DNA of 64,000 nucleotides from Armatimonadota bacterium. Lineage in GTDB: Bacteria; Armatimonadota; JADLDR01. Below the pieces are notes generated by a model. That model searched no databases and was not told the origin of the DNA. It saw nothing but the letters and a program-made list of their open reading frames with translations. The position numbers and the translations under genes were made by a program. Where the stretch lies: contig JADLDR010000118.1 of assembly GCA_020846535.1 (NCBI GenBank), positions 1 to 64,000 on the forward strand, in the 5' to 3' direction. Within the stretch, counting starts at the first letter, position 1, and every line of letters starts with the position of its first letter. Below are positions 27,097 to 36,309 of the stretch, in pieces.

Positions 27097-27561
27097 CTAC
27101 TTCCTCTTCGCCCGCTTCATCATTTCTTCCAGAAACGACTCTTCGGCTTGATCCAGGTCTTTGCTGCTGACCGCCTTGATCGGATCGGGTTGCGCCGCCG
27201 GGCGGGGGGGCTTTTTGGGGGCGGAGCCTTTCAGAGGTTCCAGGTCGGAGAGCCGCACCAGGATCGCGTATTTCAAATGGAAGGCTTTCTCCGCTTCGGA
27301 CAGGCGGTTTCGGGCCTCGTCGGAGAGGTTGTCCAGCCACTTCTGACGCATATCGTGTTCGACTTCCTCGTGCCGGACGCGGATGGAGGCCGGGAGGCTT
27401 TCGGTTTCCACATTGACGCACGCTGTATCGTCCTGGAACAGCTTTTCGACGGTTCCGGTCAGGCCGGGGAAGTGAGAGTAATACAGCCCGCTTTTGATGT
27501 CCTCCGGGGTGGCCTCACGCTCCCGCACCTTCACCCGATCCCCTTCTTTGAATGCGCTCAT
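27097..27561 (-). CDS. Hypothetical protein with SH3-like N-terminus
   Basis: 154 residues from ATG 27561, which overlaps the stop of the PHP gene (ATGA), so translation is coupled. The N-terminus (FKEGDRVKVRER, FPGLTGTVEKLF) reads like a small KOW/SH3-type barrel; the middle is helical and charged; the C-terminus is proline/lysine-rich (APKKPPRPAA) and ends in a helix EESFLEEMMKRAKRK. No family recognised. Function unknown. Confidence 0.7.
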   Translation of the reverse strand: MSAFKEGDRVKVREREATPEDIKSGLYYSHFPGLTGTVEKLFQDDTACVNVETESLPASIRVRHEEVEHDMRQKWLDNLSDEARNRLSEAEKAFHLKYAILVRLSDLEPLKGSAPKKPPRPAAQPDPIKAVSSKDLDQAEESFLEEMMKRAKRK

Positions 27562-28442
27562 AGCGACTTCGGCTCCTTGGGTAAAATGTAAACCGGCTGT
27601 GCCCAGGCCGCCTGGCCGCCCATCCCCAGGCATTCGGCCCGAACATAGCTTTCATTCCCATGCACGCGGTAAGCGGCTTCCGCGCTGTCGGCATATTCCA
27701 ACTCCTGGCCCCATTTCCCGATAAAGCGAATGCGCTGGGCGTTCCGGGCCGCAACATAGACGGTATCCTCGCCGACCTCGATCCGGTCGATGATCACCCC
27801 GGTGGAGGCGTAGAACCTTCCGTCTCGGAGCGCCTCGAAGATAGCGGTAGGGTCTTTGGCGGTCGCCTGGACGACATTCCACCCCCGGGCCATATCCCGA
27901 CGGAGGTGGGCGTCGTCATTGGCGTAGCCCCAGGCTCGCTTGCCCGCGGACAGCAGCCTGTCCCACCGGTCCAGCGCCAGGCTGCTCCCCTCCAGCCTTT
28001 CGATGACGCCGTTGTAGATCTCGATGCCCGCATAGCCCGTCAGGGTTTCGATCTGCTCCTGCGTCCAGTGGAGGAAATTGTGGCCCCAGTTGGGGTGGTT
28101 CAGGATGGAGATGCCGTGCTGCCTGGCAGCCCAAGCGATCACCTTCTGGCGGTCGGTTTCGAAGGGCGGGTCTTCGGCGATGGCGACACACAGGATATGC
28201 GCCCCGCCGCTGACCTCGGTTGCGCCCAGGAGAACCATCCCGGTTTTCTCGCGGTATCGCTCGGCAGGGGTTCTCAAATCGTGGTCGGAGAGGGCCAGGA
28301 AATCGTAGCCCTTTTGTTCATACTCCTGGATGGTGGCTTCCGGCGACAGTTCGCCGTCGCTCAAAGTGGTATGGGTGTGCAAGTTGCCTTTATACCAGTT
28401 TCCCGCAGCTGCGTACGGGTGTTCCAGTCGAAATGGTTGCAT
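27558..28442 (-). CDS. PHP-domain metal-dependent phosphoesterase
   Basis: 294 residues of the polymerase-and-histidinol-phosphatase fold. Metal-binding motifs are all present: NLHTHTTLSDGELSP near the N-terminus, LSDHD, ILNHPNWG, and NDDAH further on. The C-terminal part (about 205-294) is a beta-rich module. AAAGGA lies seven bases before ATG. Members hydrolyse small phosphoesters; substrate cannot be read. The following gene overlaps by four bases. Confidence 0.85.
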   Translation of the reverse strand: MQPFRLEHPYAAAGNWYKGNLHTHTTLSDGELSPEATIQEYEQKGYDFLALSDHDLRTPAERYREKTGMVLLGATEVSGGAHILCVAIAEDPPFETDRQKVIAWAARQHGISILNHPNWGHNFLHWTQEQIETLTGYAGIEIYNGVIERLEGSSLALDRWDRLLSAGKRAWGYANDDAHLRRDMARGWNVVQATAKDPTAIFEALRDGRFYASTGVIIDRIEVGEDTVYVAARNAQRIRFIGKWGQELEYADSAEAAYRVHGNESYVRAECLGMGGQAAWAQPVYILPKEPKSL

Positions 28443-28585
28443 GGAGTGATCCTTTCATACCGGCGGTTGTCTGTATTAAGATTCGCGGGGCCGGGCCGGA
28501 ATCCTCCCCAACAGGGCCAGGCAGGAAAGCGGCCTTCCGGCAGCGAATGAGATAGAGAGATCGCTTCTTCGACGAGGAGGCAGAT

Positions 28586-29710
28586 ATGAAACAGCGTTTC
28601 CGGGCATGGGCGGCGCTCTGGCTGCTGACCGCATCGGTCGTTTTCGCCAAACCGCCGCAGAGCTATGATGAAGGCAATGCTCTCTATCGGCAGGGGGACT
28701 TTGCCGGGGCCAAAGCCAAATTCCAGCAGGCCGTGGCCGACGGTTTCGACAAGGCGGCCACGCATTACAAGATCGGTCTGTGCGAGCGCAAGCTGGGCAA
28801 CTACGAGGCGGCCCTGGCCTCCTTCGAGCAGGCCCTTCGGATCGAGCCGGGCTACGCTAGCCGCAGCAATATCGGCAAAATGATGGCCGATGTGCAGGCC
28901 AAGCTGGGCCGGACCGAATCGGCAAGGCCGGTACAGAGCGCCCCTCCCCCGCGCTCGAATATGGGCCAGCCCGCAGGAACCGTTCAGGGCCAGCCGATGC
29001 CTGCGCCCGCCCAGCAGTCCGGCGGTTTCAGTTGGGGATGGATCGTGCTGATTCTGCTGGCGGTCTGGGTGGTCTGGCTGCTGTCGCTCCGCGCAAAAAA
29101 AAAGAGTATTGAGCCTTTGTACAAACCGACCGGGAACCTGGGAGGAGCGGACAAGGGCAGGCTGTCCGATGAGAACGCCCGGTTGGCCTCCTCCCTTTCC
29201 GGTTCCCGGCAAACTTTCGACCCGGCCCCTTCCGCGCGCCCCAAGCCCAGAGCAGCCTGCTTTTTTTGCTCCCGCCCCGAAACCGAGAGTCCGCTCCGCA
29301 CCGTGACCCTGGACACCGACCGCGGCAACCGGCGCGTGCTGGCCTGTCAGGACTGCGCGGACGATATCCAGGAGGGCAAGTCGCCCGGCGTCCGCAGCGT
29401 CTACTACAACGACCGCTACGTTCCCTGGTATGATGTCCCCGACTACGATCCCGCCCTGGATTACCGATCTCCCCGCTGGCAGATTGGCCTGATGGACATG
29501 ATGCTCCTGGATACCCTCCTCCACCACCATTCCCATCCTGCCCCGGTCGCCATCTTCGCCAACGACGACCCCTACTACGACCGTCAGATGGAGGACGCCG
29601 CCGCCTACAGCTTCGACCACGACACTTCCGTGGATGGGACGGCTTATCCGGGCGGTACGGGTATGGATTTGATGGCGGGCGACAGGGATATGGGAGACGA
29701 CCAGTCGTAA
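28586..29710 (+). CDS. TPR membrane protein with C-terminal zinc-site domain
   Basis: 374 residues. Signal peptide 1-21, then two or three tetratricopeptide repeats (about 26-95; EGNALYRQGDFAGAKAKFQQ, KLGNYEAALASFEQALRIEP), a proline-rich linker, one membrane helix at 151-168 (WIVLILLAVWVVWLLSL) and a cytoplasmic part with CFFC (225-228) and CQDC (254-257), a likely zinc site as in TPM-associated proteins. The tail is His/Asp-rich. GAGGAGG precedes ATG. Probably an envelope scaffold; exact function unknown. Confidence 0.7.
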   Translation: MKQRFRAWAALWLLTASVVFAKPPQSYDEGNALYRQGDFAGAKAKFQQAVADGFDKAATHYKIGLCERKLGNYEAALASFEQALRIEPGYASRSNIGKMMADVQAKLGRTESARPVQSAPPPRSNMGQPAGTVQGQPMPAPAQQSGGFSWGWIVLILLAVWVVWLLSLRAKKKSIEPLYKPTGNLGGADKGRLSDENARLASSLSGSRQTFDPAPSARPKPRAACFFCSRPETESPLRTVTLDTDRGNRRVLACQDCADDIQEGKSPGVRSVYYNDRYVPWYDVPDYDPALDYRSPRWQIGLMDMMLLDTLLHHHSHPAPVAIFANDDPYYDRQMEDAAAYSFDHDTSVDGTAYPGGTGMDLMAGDRDMGDDQS

Positions 29711-29720
29711 ATCACGACCA

Positions 29721-30812
29721 ATGATGCGCTACCCACGAATTCTCTTTTATGCGGTGAACGGCCTCGGGGTGGGCCATGTGACGCGCCTCCTGGCGATAGC
29801 CCGGCAGGTGCGGACATCGAGGCCCTCGACAGAGATCCTCTTTTTGACCTCTAGCGAGGCCGATGACATGATCTACCGGGAAGGCTTTGCGGCTTTCAAA
29901 GTGCCCTCCAAAACGCTCCGGCAGGAAGGGCGTCTGAGAAGCGGCACTTACGCCCAGGTGGTGGAACTGGCCGCCTGGAACATCGTGGCGGGATTCCGGC
30001 CTCATGTGATGGTGGTGGATACCTTTCCCGCAGGCGCGATCCAGGAACTGCTGCCTATTCTCCGGTGGGAGGCCCGCAAGGTTTTCGTCTTCCGGGCGCA
30101 GAAAGCGGAAAAGGCAGCGGATCCCTTTTTCCAGAAATCGCTGGCCTTCTACGACCTGGCGGTCATCCCCCACCCCGAAGGCGAGGAGGCCATCCCCCTG
30201 CCGGACGGCCTGAAAAGCGTGTGGACAGGCCCGATCCTCATCCGCTCCCGTGAGGAAATGCTCTCCCCGGAGGCGGCCCGGCAGAGGCTGGGCTTGCCGG
30301 AAGGAAAAACAACGGCCTATATATCGTTCGGAGGCGGAGGCGACAGGGAAATCGAGGAGGCGCTCGGTTACGTTCTGAAGGCGGCTTCCGAACTGCCGGG
30401 CCTGCACCTGGCCGTTGCCCTGGGGCCGCTCTATCGCGGGCTGGGGCCATCCTCCGCCGATATGACCCGCATCGTAAATTACTACCCGATCTCCGAGTGT
30501 TTCCCCGCCTTCGACTTCGCCGTTTCCGCCGCGGGCTATAATACAACCATGGAACTGCTGCATGCAGGGATTCCCACAATTTTTATCCCCTTCGACCGTG
30601 CTTATGACGATCAGGCGGCCCGGGCGCGGCGCATTGCGGAAGGTGGGGCGGGATTGCGCTGGAAGGGTTCCGCGCCGGAGACGCTAACCGATCTTTTGGG
30701 ACAAATGCTCGATCCTCGATTGAGGGCGAAGATCAAAGGCCAAGCGGTAAAGATGGTATCGCAAAACGGGGCCAAACGCGCTGCGGAAGCGATTGTGGAA
30801 TTTCTGGGGTAG
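29721..30812 (+). CDS. GT28/MurG-like glycosyltransferase
   Basis: 363 residues of the GT-B fold. The N-terminal NGLGVGHVTRLLAIARQ resembles the MurG/MGT glycine loop, and the C-terminal domain has ISFGGGGDRE, AVSAAGYNTTMELLHAGIP and DDQAARARRI, the nucleotide-sugar-binding signature. It starts 10 bases after the TPR membrane gene, so the two are likely cotranscribed. It is not the peptidoglycan MurG: there is no cell-wall cluster. Acceptor and donor unknown. Confidence 0.8.
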   Translation: MMRYPRILFYAVNGLGVGHVTRLLAIARQVRTSRPSTEILFLTSSEADDMIYREGFAAFKVPSKTLRQEGRLRSGTYAQVVELAAWNIVAGFRPHVMVVDTFPAGAIQELLPILRWEARKVFVFRAQKAEKAADPFFQKSLAFYDLAVIPHPEGEEAIPLPDGLKSVWTGPILIRSREEMLSPEAARQRLGLPEGKTTAYISFGGGGDREIEEALGYVLKAASELPGLHLAVALGPLYRGLGPSSADMTRIVNYYPISECFPAFDFAVSAAGYNTTMELLHAGIPTIFIPFDRAYDDQAARARRIAEGGAGLRWKGSAPETLTDLLGQMLDPRLRAKIKGQAVKMVSQNGAKRAAEAIVEFLG

Positions 30813-30826
30813 CGGGACGCGTGGAC

Positions 30827-30861
30827 ATATAGGGGTGGCAGCGCCACGGGTCGCCCCTATG
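30827..30861. repeat. ATAGGGGTGGC palindrome
   Basis: CATAGGGGTGGCAGCGCCAC... closes with CGCCCCTATGG. It is a variant of the GTAGGGGCG repeat between two convergent genes and may act as a shared terminator. Confidence 0.5.
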
Positions 30862-30868
30862 GATTCAA

Positions 30869-31354
30869 TTACGCCGCCATCGCCTTGTCGAGATTGATCT
30901 GTTGGCGCTCGCTCTCGGAGAGGACTTTGCGGACATCCAGAAGGATGATCAGGCGGTCGTCGACCTTGCCGACACCGCGCAGGTAGGCGGATTCCAGGCC
31001 GGTCACAATCGGAGGGGTCGGCTCGATGGCGTCAGCGGAGATGCGAAGGACCTCCGAAACGCCGTCCACGATCATTCCCATCATTTCATCGGAGATCTCG
31101 ACGATGACGATTCGATTCTCTTTCGTGCGCTCCGCTTCCGGCAGGCCGAACCGCTTGCGGAGATCCAGCACGGGGATGACCCGGCCCCGCAGGTTGGTCA
31201 CGCCCTCCACAAAGGCCGGGGCATGGGGAATGCGCGTGATTTCCTGCATCATAATGATGCCGTGAATCAGGGAGATATCCACCCCGTAAATCTCACCGGC
31301 GATTTCCAGAGCTACCAATTGCTCCTCATCCACGACTGCCCGGTTCTCTTCCAT
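30869..31354 (-). CDS. cheW: Chemotaxis coupling protein CheW
   Basis: 161 residues from ATG 31354, which has AAGGAGG upstream; longer readings are not protein-like. CheW links receptors to the kinase CheA. Typical text is LVALEIAGEIYGVDISLIHGI, ITRIPHAPAFVEGVTNLRG and VIPVLDLRKRFGLP. It is the last gene of an eight-gene minus-strand operon (cheC to cheW). No cheA or receptor is in the window. Confidence 0.93.
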   Translation of the reverse strand: MEENRAVVDEEQLVALEIAGEIYGVDISLIHGIIMMQEITRIPHAPAFVEGVTNLRGRVIPVLDLRKRFGLPEAERTKENRIVIVEISDEMMGMIVDGVSEVLRISADAIEPTPPIVTGLESAYLRGVGKVDDRLIILLDVRKVLSESERQQINLDKAMAA

Positions 31355-31397
31355 CCTGAACCCTCCTTGAAAATATATGATGGATATCATTCCATCA

Positions 31398-31865
31398 TTA
31401 AGCGCGCTCCTCCATACAGACATTGATTTCCATCTCGCCCTGCTCGAAGACGATGGGGACAACCAGGGCAGGCACGCTCAGGGTGGAAATCTTGACGTTG
31501 GAACCTCTGATGATCGAGGGCGGAGTGATATCGCAGATATAGCCTTTTTCAGCCAGGATGGACATGGCGTTTCCGGTGATCATATTGCCGAGTTCGGCGA
31601 TGGCGCTGGCCGCCAGCTGATCGAACGTCCGGATGGGCTGCCCCAGCATCCCCGACGCCACCCTGTCCGCCGTTACCAGAGACATGCCGTATAGTATCTG
31701 CCCCTGGATGCGGCCTGTCACCCCGGTCACGATGGTACACTGCTGTGAGGTGAAGGTCGCAGGCCGCATGGCGAGCTGTCCTCGCTCCGGCTTGGCTCCG
31801 AGTACAATCTCCAGCACATTGAAAGCAGCGCTGATAAACGGATTCACATATTCGACCTTCATCAT
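31398..31865 (-). CDS. cheX: CheX-type CheY phosphatase
   Basis: 155 residues. CheX is a homodimeric CheY-P phosphatase of the CheC/CheX/FliY family with one active site. The family opening (VEYVNPFISAAFNVLEIVLG) and the single phosphatase motif (ASAIAELGNMITGNAMSIL, with the E-x-x-N pair) are visible. It lies 44 bases before cheW and directly after cheY, matching its role on that protein. ATG pairs at 31865 and 31862 are both possible starts. Confidence 0.88.
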   Translation of the reverse strand: MMKVEYVNPFISAAFNVLEIVLGAKPERGQLAMRPATFTSQQCTIVTGVTGRIQGQILYGMSLVTADRVASGMLGQPIRTFDQLAASAIAELGNMITGNAMSILAEKGYICDITPPSIIRGSNVKISTLSVPALVVPIVFEQGEMEINVCMEERA

Positions 31866-31917
31866 AGCTGGTCTCTCACTTTCTTCGTAAACTCATAATG
31901 GCTGCTTTGCATTGTCT

Positions 31918-32283
31918 TCACTCGCCCAGTACCTTCTTGACACCCTCCACCACGCGGTCGGGCTGGAAGGGCTTTACGATAAAATCCTTGGCTCCGGCCT
32001 GGATCGCCTCGATCACCAGGTTCTTCTGCCCCATGGCCGTACACATGATGACGCACGCAGCCGGATCGATCTGCTTCAGCTCTTTCACAGCAGTCAGGCC
32101 GTCCATCTCCGGCATGGTAATATCCATGGTCACCAGGTCGGGCTTCAGGTCCTGGTATTTCTGGATCGCCTCCTTGCCGTTGGCGGCCTCTCCCACCACC
32201 TCGTAGCCGTTCTGGGTCAGGATGTTTTTCAGGTTCATCCTCATGAAAAGGGCGTCGTCTACGATCAAAATCCTTTTCGCCAC
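31918..32283 (-). CDS. cheY: Chemotaxis response regulator CheY
   Basis: 121 residues, a single receiver domain. Acidic pocket Asp9/Asp10 (LIVDDALFMR), phospho-acceptor Asp54 (VTMDITMPEMDG), Thr82 (CTAMGQ) and Lys104 (IVKPF) are all present. CheY-P would bind the flagellar switch or another output. Its start overlaps the end of cheR by 19 bases, so the two are translationally coupled. Confidence 0.95.
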   Translation of the reverse strand: MAKRILIVDDALFMRMNLKNILTQNGYEVVGEAANGKEAIQKYQDLKPDLVTMDITMPEMDGLTAVKELKQIDPAACVIMCTAMGQKNLVIEAIQAGAKDFIVKPFQPDRVVEGVKKVLGE

Positions 32284-33095
32284 CTGGATGCCTCCTCCGT
32301 ATTCGCAACCTCTTTTTGATAGAAAAACGATGCCGGCACCGAGAACCCGATCTCGCGGTGGTTGAAAATGCGCTCCGCTCCCCCCACGAACAGAACGCCG
32401 CCCGGCTTCAGCACATGATGAAAATTTCTGTAGAGCTTATCTTTGGCTTCATCGGTGAAGTAGATGACCACGTTACGGCAGACGATCAGATCGAAATCGC
32501 TCTGGAAGGGGTCTGCCAGCAGGTTGTGCCGGTAGAACCGCACCTTCTGGCGGATTTCGGGCCTGATCTGGTAGAGTTCCCCCTGCCGGATAAAATACTT
32601 CTGAAGCCTCTGTGGGGTGACGTTTTTTATATCATCGGCATTAAACAATCCATTTTCAGCCTTTTCGAGAATTTTTTGGTCCACATCGCTTGCCAGAAGA
32701 GTATGCTGCGCTCCGGGCGTTATCTCATCCAGGAGCATCGTGATGGAATAAGGCTCCGCACCGTAGGAACAGCCTGCGCTCCAGATTTTGAGCCGGCTGC
32801 TCGACTTCAAAAGCTGGGGCAGAATCTTTTCCTGAAGCTCCTGGAACTTATCCGGGTTGCGGAAAAGCTCCGATACATTGATGGTCAGACGGTCCAGGAA
32901 TTCGTTCAAACGGGCCGGTTCGCGCTCCAGAAGGGTGTAGTATTCGGCATAGCTGACGGCATGGGCGCGTTCCATCATCGCCCCGATCCGCCGCTGCATC
33001 TGCTGGGCTTTATATAGCCCCAGGTCGATGCCTGTCTTGATGTGTATTTTCTTTTTGAACCAATCGTAATCGAGATTCGGTCGGGCTAGGCTCAT
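32265..33095 (-). CDS. cheR: Chemoreceptor methyltransferase CheR
   Basis: 276 residues. CheR methylates receptor glutamates with S-adenosylmethionine. N-terminal helical domain (1-75), TINVSELFRNPDKF (71-84; the family usually has TxNxTxFFR), SAM motif IWSAGCSYGAEPYSI (104-118), then FDLIVCRNVVIYFT. No C-terminal pentapeptide-binding extension is seen. With cheB it forms the adaptation pair. Confidence 0.95.
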   Translation of the reverse strand: MSLARPNLDYDWFKKKIHIKTGIDLGLYKAQQMQRRIGAMMERAHAVSYAEYYTLLEREPARLNEFLDRLTINVSELFRNPDKFQELQEKILPQLLKSSSRLKIWSAGCSYGAEPYSITMLLDEITPGAQHTLLASDVDQKILEKAENGLFNADDIKNVTPQRLQKYFIRQGELYQIRPEIRQKVRFYRHNLLADPFQSDFDLIVCRNVVIYFTDEAKDKLYRNFHHVLKPGGVLFVGGAERIFNHREIGFSVPASFFYQKEVANTEEASRWRKGF

Positions 33096-33153
33096 CTGTT
33101 CTTTTCTCGAATGTGTTTTTTCGGTGCAGGCTCCCCCTCCGGGGGCCTCCGGT

Positions 33154-34227
33154 TCAGGCGGCCAGAGCGACGTTCAGCGCCTCCACAATCGCTTCGACGA
33201 TTTTCGGCAAGGGGACGATATGGCCGGCGGTTCCCGCCTCGATGACCGTTTTGGGCATACCGTAGACGACACAGGTGCTTTCATGCTCGGCTATCGTCAC
33301 GCCGCCGCACTGCCGGACCGCCGCCATGCCGTCCGCGCCGTCCCGGCCCATACCGGTCAAAATCACCCCCACGGCTCGCCTGCCGAAGACGGCGGCGGCG
33401 CTCTTCAAAGTCACATCGACCGAAGGACGCACCCCCCACAGGGGCGGATCCTGATTCAGGGAGACCGCCTGGCCGCTTTCAACGGCCATATGCCAGCCGC
33501 CGGGGGCCAGCAGCGCCTTCCCCGGCTCCAGAGCATCGCCCGCCTCCGCCTCTTTGACGTAAAGGGACGAGAGGCTATTGAGCCGGTCCGCAAGGGAGCG
33601 CGTAAAGCCTGCGGGCATGTGCTGCACCACCGCCACCGCCGCTTTCAGGTCGCCGGGCAGTCGAGGGATCACCTCCTGCAAAGCCCTGGGGCCTCCGGTG
33701 GAGGTTCCGATCACCACAAGCCTCATATGGCCTTTGCCCACAGACGGGCGCGGGGCGGGAACCGACCTGGGCGGAGATGGCGCGGGCGCAGCCGGTTTCG
33801 GCGCGTTTAGAGAGGCCAGGAGGCGGGCCACTGCCGCTGTTTTGATTTTGATGACCAGTTGCTCCTTCATCCGGGCCGCTTCGGGAGAAAGGAGGCCGGT
33901 CGGCTTCGGGATGAAATCCACCGCGCCCAGTTCCAGGCAGCGCAGGGTGGCTTCGGTTCCCTCCCGCGTCAGGGTGCTGATCATCACCACTGGCACGGGA
34001 CGCTCCTTCATGATGGCGCTCAGCGCAGCGATGCCGTCCATGCGTGGCATTTCGATATCCAGGGTGATGACATCGGGGCGGGTTTCCCGCGCCTTTTCCA
34101 GCGCCTCCTGCCCGTCGCGGGCCACCGCCGCCACCTCGATTTGAGGATCTTCGGCCAGGATATCGGTGATAATGCGCCGCATGAAAGCCGAATCGTCGGC
34201 GATCAGCACTCGGATCAGTCTGGGCAT
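33154..34227 (-). CDS. cheB: Chemotaxis glutamate methylesterase CheB
   Basis: 357 residues from ATG 34227 (AGGAG upstream). N-terminal receiver domain (RVLIADDSAFMRRII, VITLDIEMPRMDGI, KPTG) and C-terminal methylesterase with the Ser-His-Asp triad in VIGTSTGGPRAL, QHMPAGFTRSLA and ILTGMGRDGADGM. CheB removes methyl groups and deamidates receptors once phosphorylated by CheA. The linker is proline/alanine-rich. It follows the HDOD gene by 11 bases. Confidence 0.96.
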   Translation of the reverse strand: MPRLIRVLIADDSAFMRRIITDILAEDPQIEVAAVARDGQEALEKARETRPDVITLDIEMPRMDGIAALSAIMKERPVPVVMISTLTREGTEATLRCLELGAVDFIPKPTGLLSPEAARMKEQLVIKIKTAAVARLLASLNAPKPAAPAPSPPRSVPAPRPSVGKGHMRLVVIGTSTGGPRALQEVIPRLPGDLKAAVAVVQHMPAGFTRSLADRLNSLSSLYVKEAEAGDALEPGKALLAPGGWHMAVESGQAVSLNQDPPLWGVRPSVDVTLKSAAAVFGRRAVGVILTGMGRDGADGMAAVRQCGGVTIAEHESTCVVYGMPKTVIEAGTAGHIVPLPKIVEAIVEALNVALAA

Positions 34228-34238
34228 AAGGCTCCTTC

Positions 34239-35102
34239 TTAAAGCACCCGCTCCATATCGAAGGCGGGCCGGGCTTGGGAGATGGTCTCGATAAAGCTGC
34301 TGATGATTTCCTCCAATTGGGACTGCTGGAGCCCGAGGAGTTGCAGCGCGGCAGGCTCCAGCGGGTAGAGCAGGCCGTCGCCCCCCACCCCGATCCCCAT
34401 CGTCATGCAGATGATATCGGCCACATGGACGATGGCGCTCAGAGGTTGGATCGGGTCGGTGCTTCCGGGGGTATGGTGGAAGCGGATGCACTGGATCAAA
34501 TCTTTAGGAAGGTTCCATTTTTCTGCGACTTTGGCCCCCACCTCGGCGTGATCGTAGCCCAGCACCACCTGCTCGGCCACCATAAAAGGCACGCCTCTCT
34601 GGCTGCTCATCTGGAGGATGGCGGCGAACTGGTCTTCCACATAGACATTGAGGATGATTTTGCCGACATCATGGATGAGGCCCGCCACGAACGCCTCTTC
34701 CGGCAGGCGATAGCGTATCTTTTTCGCCAGCACCTGGGCGCAGACCGCGCAGCCGATGGAATGCCGCCAGAGGTCGCCTTTATTGAGGCTGTAGCCTTTT
34801 ACCTCTCGCCCCAGGATTTCGTAGGTGGAGGCGGCGAAGGCCAGACTTTTGATCGTTTTGAAACCGAGAAGAACCACCGCATCGCTGACTGTGCTGATGC
34901 GGCGCGGAACCCCGTAGAAAGCGGAGTTCGCCAGCTTCAGGATATGGGCCGTCATCGACTGGTCGGTCGTAATCACCTTACTGATCTGCTGGGCAGAGGC
35001 GTTCGGATCATCGGCTAGTTTGATAATCTTGATAATGACATCCGGCAGGGCCGGAATGTCCTTCACTTCCTTCACCAATTGTTCCAGTGTCAAAGCTGAC
35101 AT
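34239..35102 (-). CDS. HDOD-domain signalling protein
   Basis: 287 residues filled by an HDOD domain, a degenerate relative of HD phosphohydrolases. Family text includes LPDVIIKIIKLADDPNASAQ, ILKLANSAFYGVPRRIST, AVVLLGFKTIKSLAFA and GLIHDVGKIILN. Although HD and further histidines (YDHAEVG, RFHHTPG) survive, most HDOD proteins are not proven enzymes. The gene sits inside the chemotaxis operon between cheD and cheB, so it likely feeds a signal into that system. Confidence 0.88.
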   Translation of the reverse strand: MSALTLEQLVKEVKDIPALPDVIIKIIKLADDPNASAQQISKVITTDQSMTAHILKLANSAFYGVPRRISTVSDAVVLLGFKTIKSLAFAASTYEILGREVKGYSLNKGDLWRHSIGCAVCAQVLAKKIRYRLPEEAFVAGLIHDVGKIILNVYVEDQFAAILQMSSQRGVPFMVAEQVVLGYDHAEVGAKVAEKWNLPKDLIQCIRFHHTPGSTDPIQPLSAIVHVADIICMTMGIGVGGDGLLYPLEPAALQLLGLQQSQLEEIISSFIETISQARPAFDMERVL

Positions 35103-35111
35103 ATTATTCCT

Positions 35112-35624
35112 CTACCTGACATTTCCCAGGATAACCAGTTCCTTCTCGCTGTGCCCGATAGTCTTCACCCACACCCGCCCGTTCGGCAGCGACAGGTGAA
35201 CCGTCCGCCCGTAATTCCCGCCCACATCGGCGGCCACCAGGGGAACATTCTCTTTCTTCAAACCCTCCCGGACCGCAGCGGCGTTCCGCGCCCCGATATC
35301 GAGTTTCAGGCCGGACTGGCCGCCCCCGAATATCTGCGCCCCGCCGACGATGGCCGCCCGGATATGGAGGCGGTTGGCCCCGGCCTTGCCCATCTCCTCC
35401 AGCAGCATGGGAACCGCCGTATCGGCGAACTTCCCGCGTTCGGAAGCGGTTCCGGTCTTCAGCGTTTCCGGAAGGACGACATGCGCCAACCCTGCAACCC
35501 TGGTCGTCGCGTCGAAAGCGCAGACGCCGATACAGGAGCCCAGCCCCAGGGACGCAAGAGTTTCGGAGGGGCTGCGCGTCGCCTTCACTTCCGCCATTCC
35601 CACCATGATGATGGTCTCGGTCAT
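35112..35624 (-). CDS. cheD: Chemoreceptor glutamine deamidase CheD
   Basis: 170 residues. CheD deamidates receptor glutamines and, in Bacillus and Thermotoga, binds CheC and boosts its phosphatase activity. The catalytic Cys31 lies in LGLGSCIGVC and His48 in LAHVVLP; AIVGGAQIFGG is also typical. It starts one base after the cheC stop codon, fitting their known physical partnership. Confidence 0.95.
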   Translation of the reverse strand: MTETIIMVGMAEVKATRSPSETLASLGLGSCIGVCAFDATTRVAGLAHVVLPETLKTGTASERGKFADTAVPMLLEEMGKAGANRLHIRAAIVGGAQIFGGGQSGLKLDIGARNAAAVREGLKKENVPLVAADVGGNYGRTVHLSLPNGRVWVKTIGHSEKELVILGNVR

Positions 35625-36248
35625 TTATTCTCCCACGCCCAGGGCATTCAGCAAAACGGCAAGGCTTTCCGGCTCAGGCACGAAAAAGAAAAAGCCGTCC
35701 ACCATATTTTCATCCAGGAGGGCCACCGTGATAACCAGGGCGTTTTCGACCACCTGCCCGATCTCCAGCAGGATGCCGGTCGCCACGGCCCCCGCCATGT
35801 CGCAGGCAAAGGCGGGAGGCGATGGGCGAAGCGAAAGATTCGTCATCTCGGTCAGAGCGTTGATATAGGCGGACGCCAGGATATTCCCCACCTCCATCAG
35901 CGCCGACTGGCCGAGATCATCGAACATCGGCTCTGCGGAAGGGGTCTGGCCTGTCAGCAGTTCGATCAGATACTGGGCCTGCTCCATCTCGAAGACAAAG
36001 GCTACATGGCCGTTGATATCGCCTTCGACCGAAAGGCAGACCCCGGCAACCGGCCTTTCCGCCCCGCCGACCTGATCCATCACTCTTTCTACCGGAACGA
36101 TTCCGAGCCTGGGCACGGTCACCAGGATCACCCTGTCCAGCATTTCCGAAAGGGCGGAGGTGGCGTTCCCAATGCCGATATTCGCGACTTCCTTCAAAGC
36201 GTCGGCCTGAATCTCGTTCACCTTAAAGCTCAGCACTTGCATATCCAT
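35625..36248 (-). CDS. cheC: CheC-type CheY phosphatase
   Basis: 207 residues with two phosphatase motifs, as expected of CheC: DALKEVANIGIGNATSAL near residue 16 and SALMEVGNILASAYINAL near residue 115, each with the E-x-x-N pair. First gene of the chemotaxis operon. Having both CheC and CheX is known from Thermotoga, Borrelia relatives and Firmicutes. Starts at 36248 or 36242 (M1/M3) are both possible. Confidence 0.93.
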   Translation of the reverse strand: MDMQVLSFKVNEIQADALKEVANIGIGNATSALSEMLDRVILVTVPRLGIVPVERVMDQVGGAERPVAGVCLSVEGDINGHVAFVFEMEQAQYLIELLTGQTPSAEPMFDDLGQSALMEVGNILASAYINALTEMTNLSLRPSPPAFACDMAGAVATGILLEIGQVVENALVITVALLDENMVDGFFFFVPEPESLAVLLNALGVGE

Positions 36249-36309
36249 TCACACTCGTTTCTCACCGGAGACAGACAAAAAACTGGGCAAGCTGTAATGG
36301 CTACTCCCA

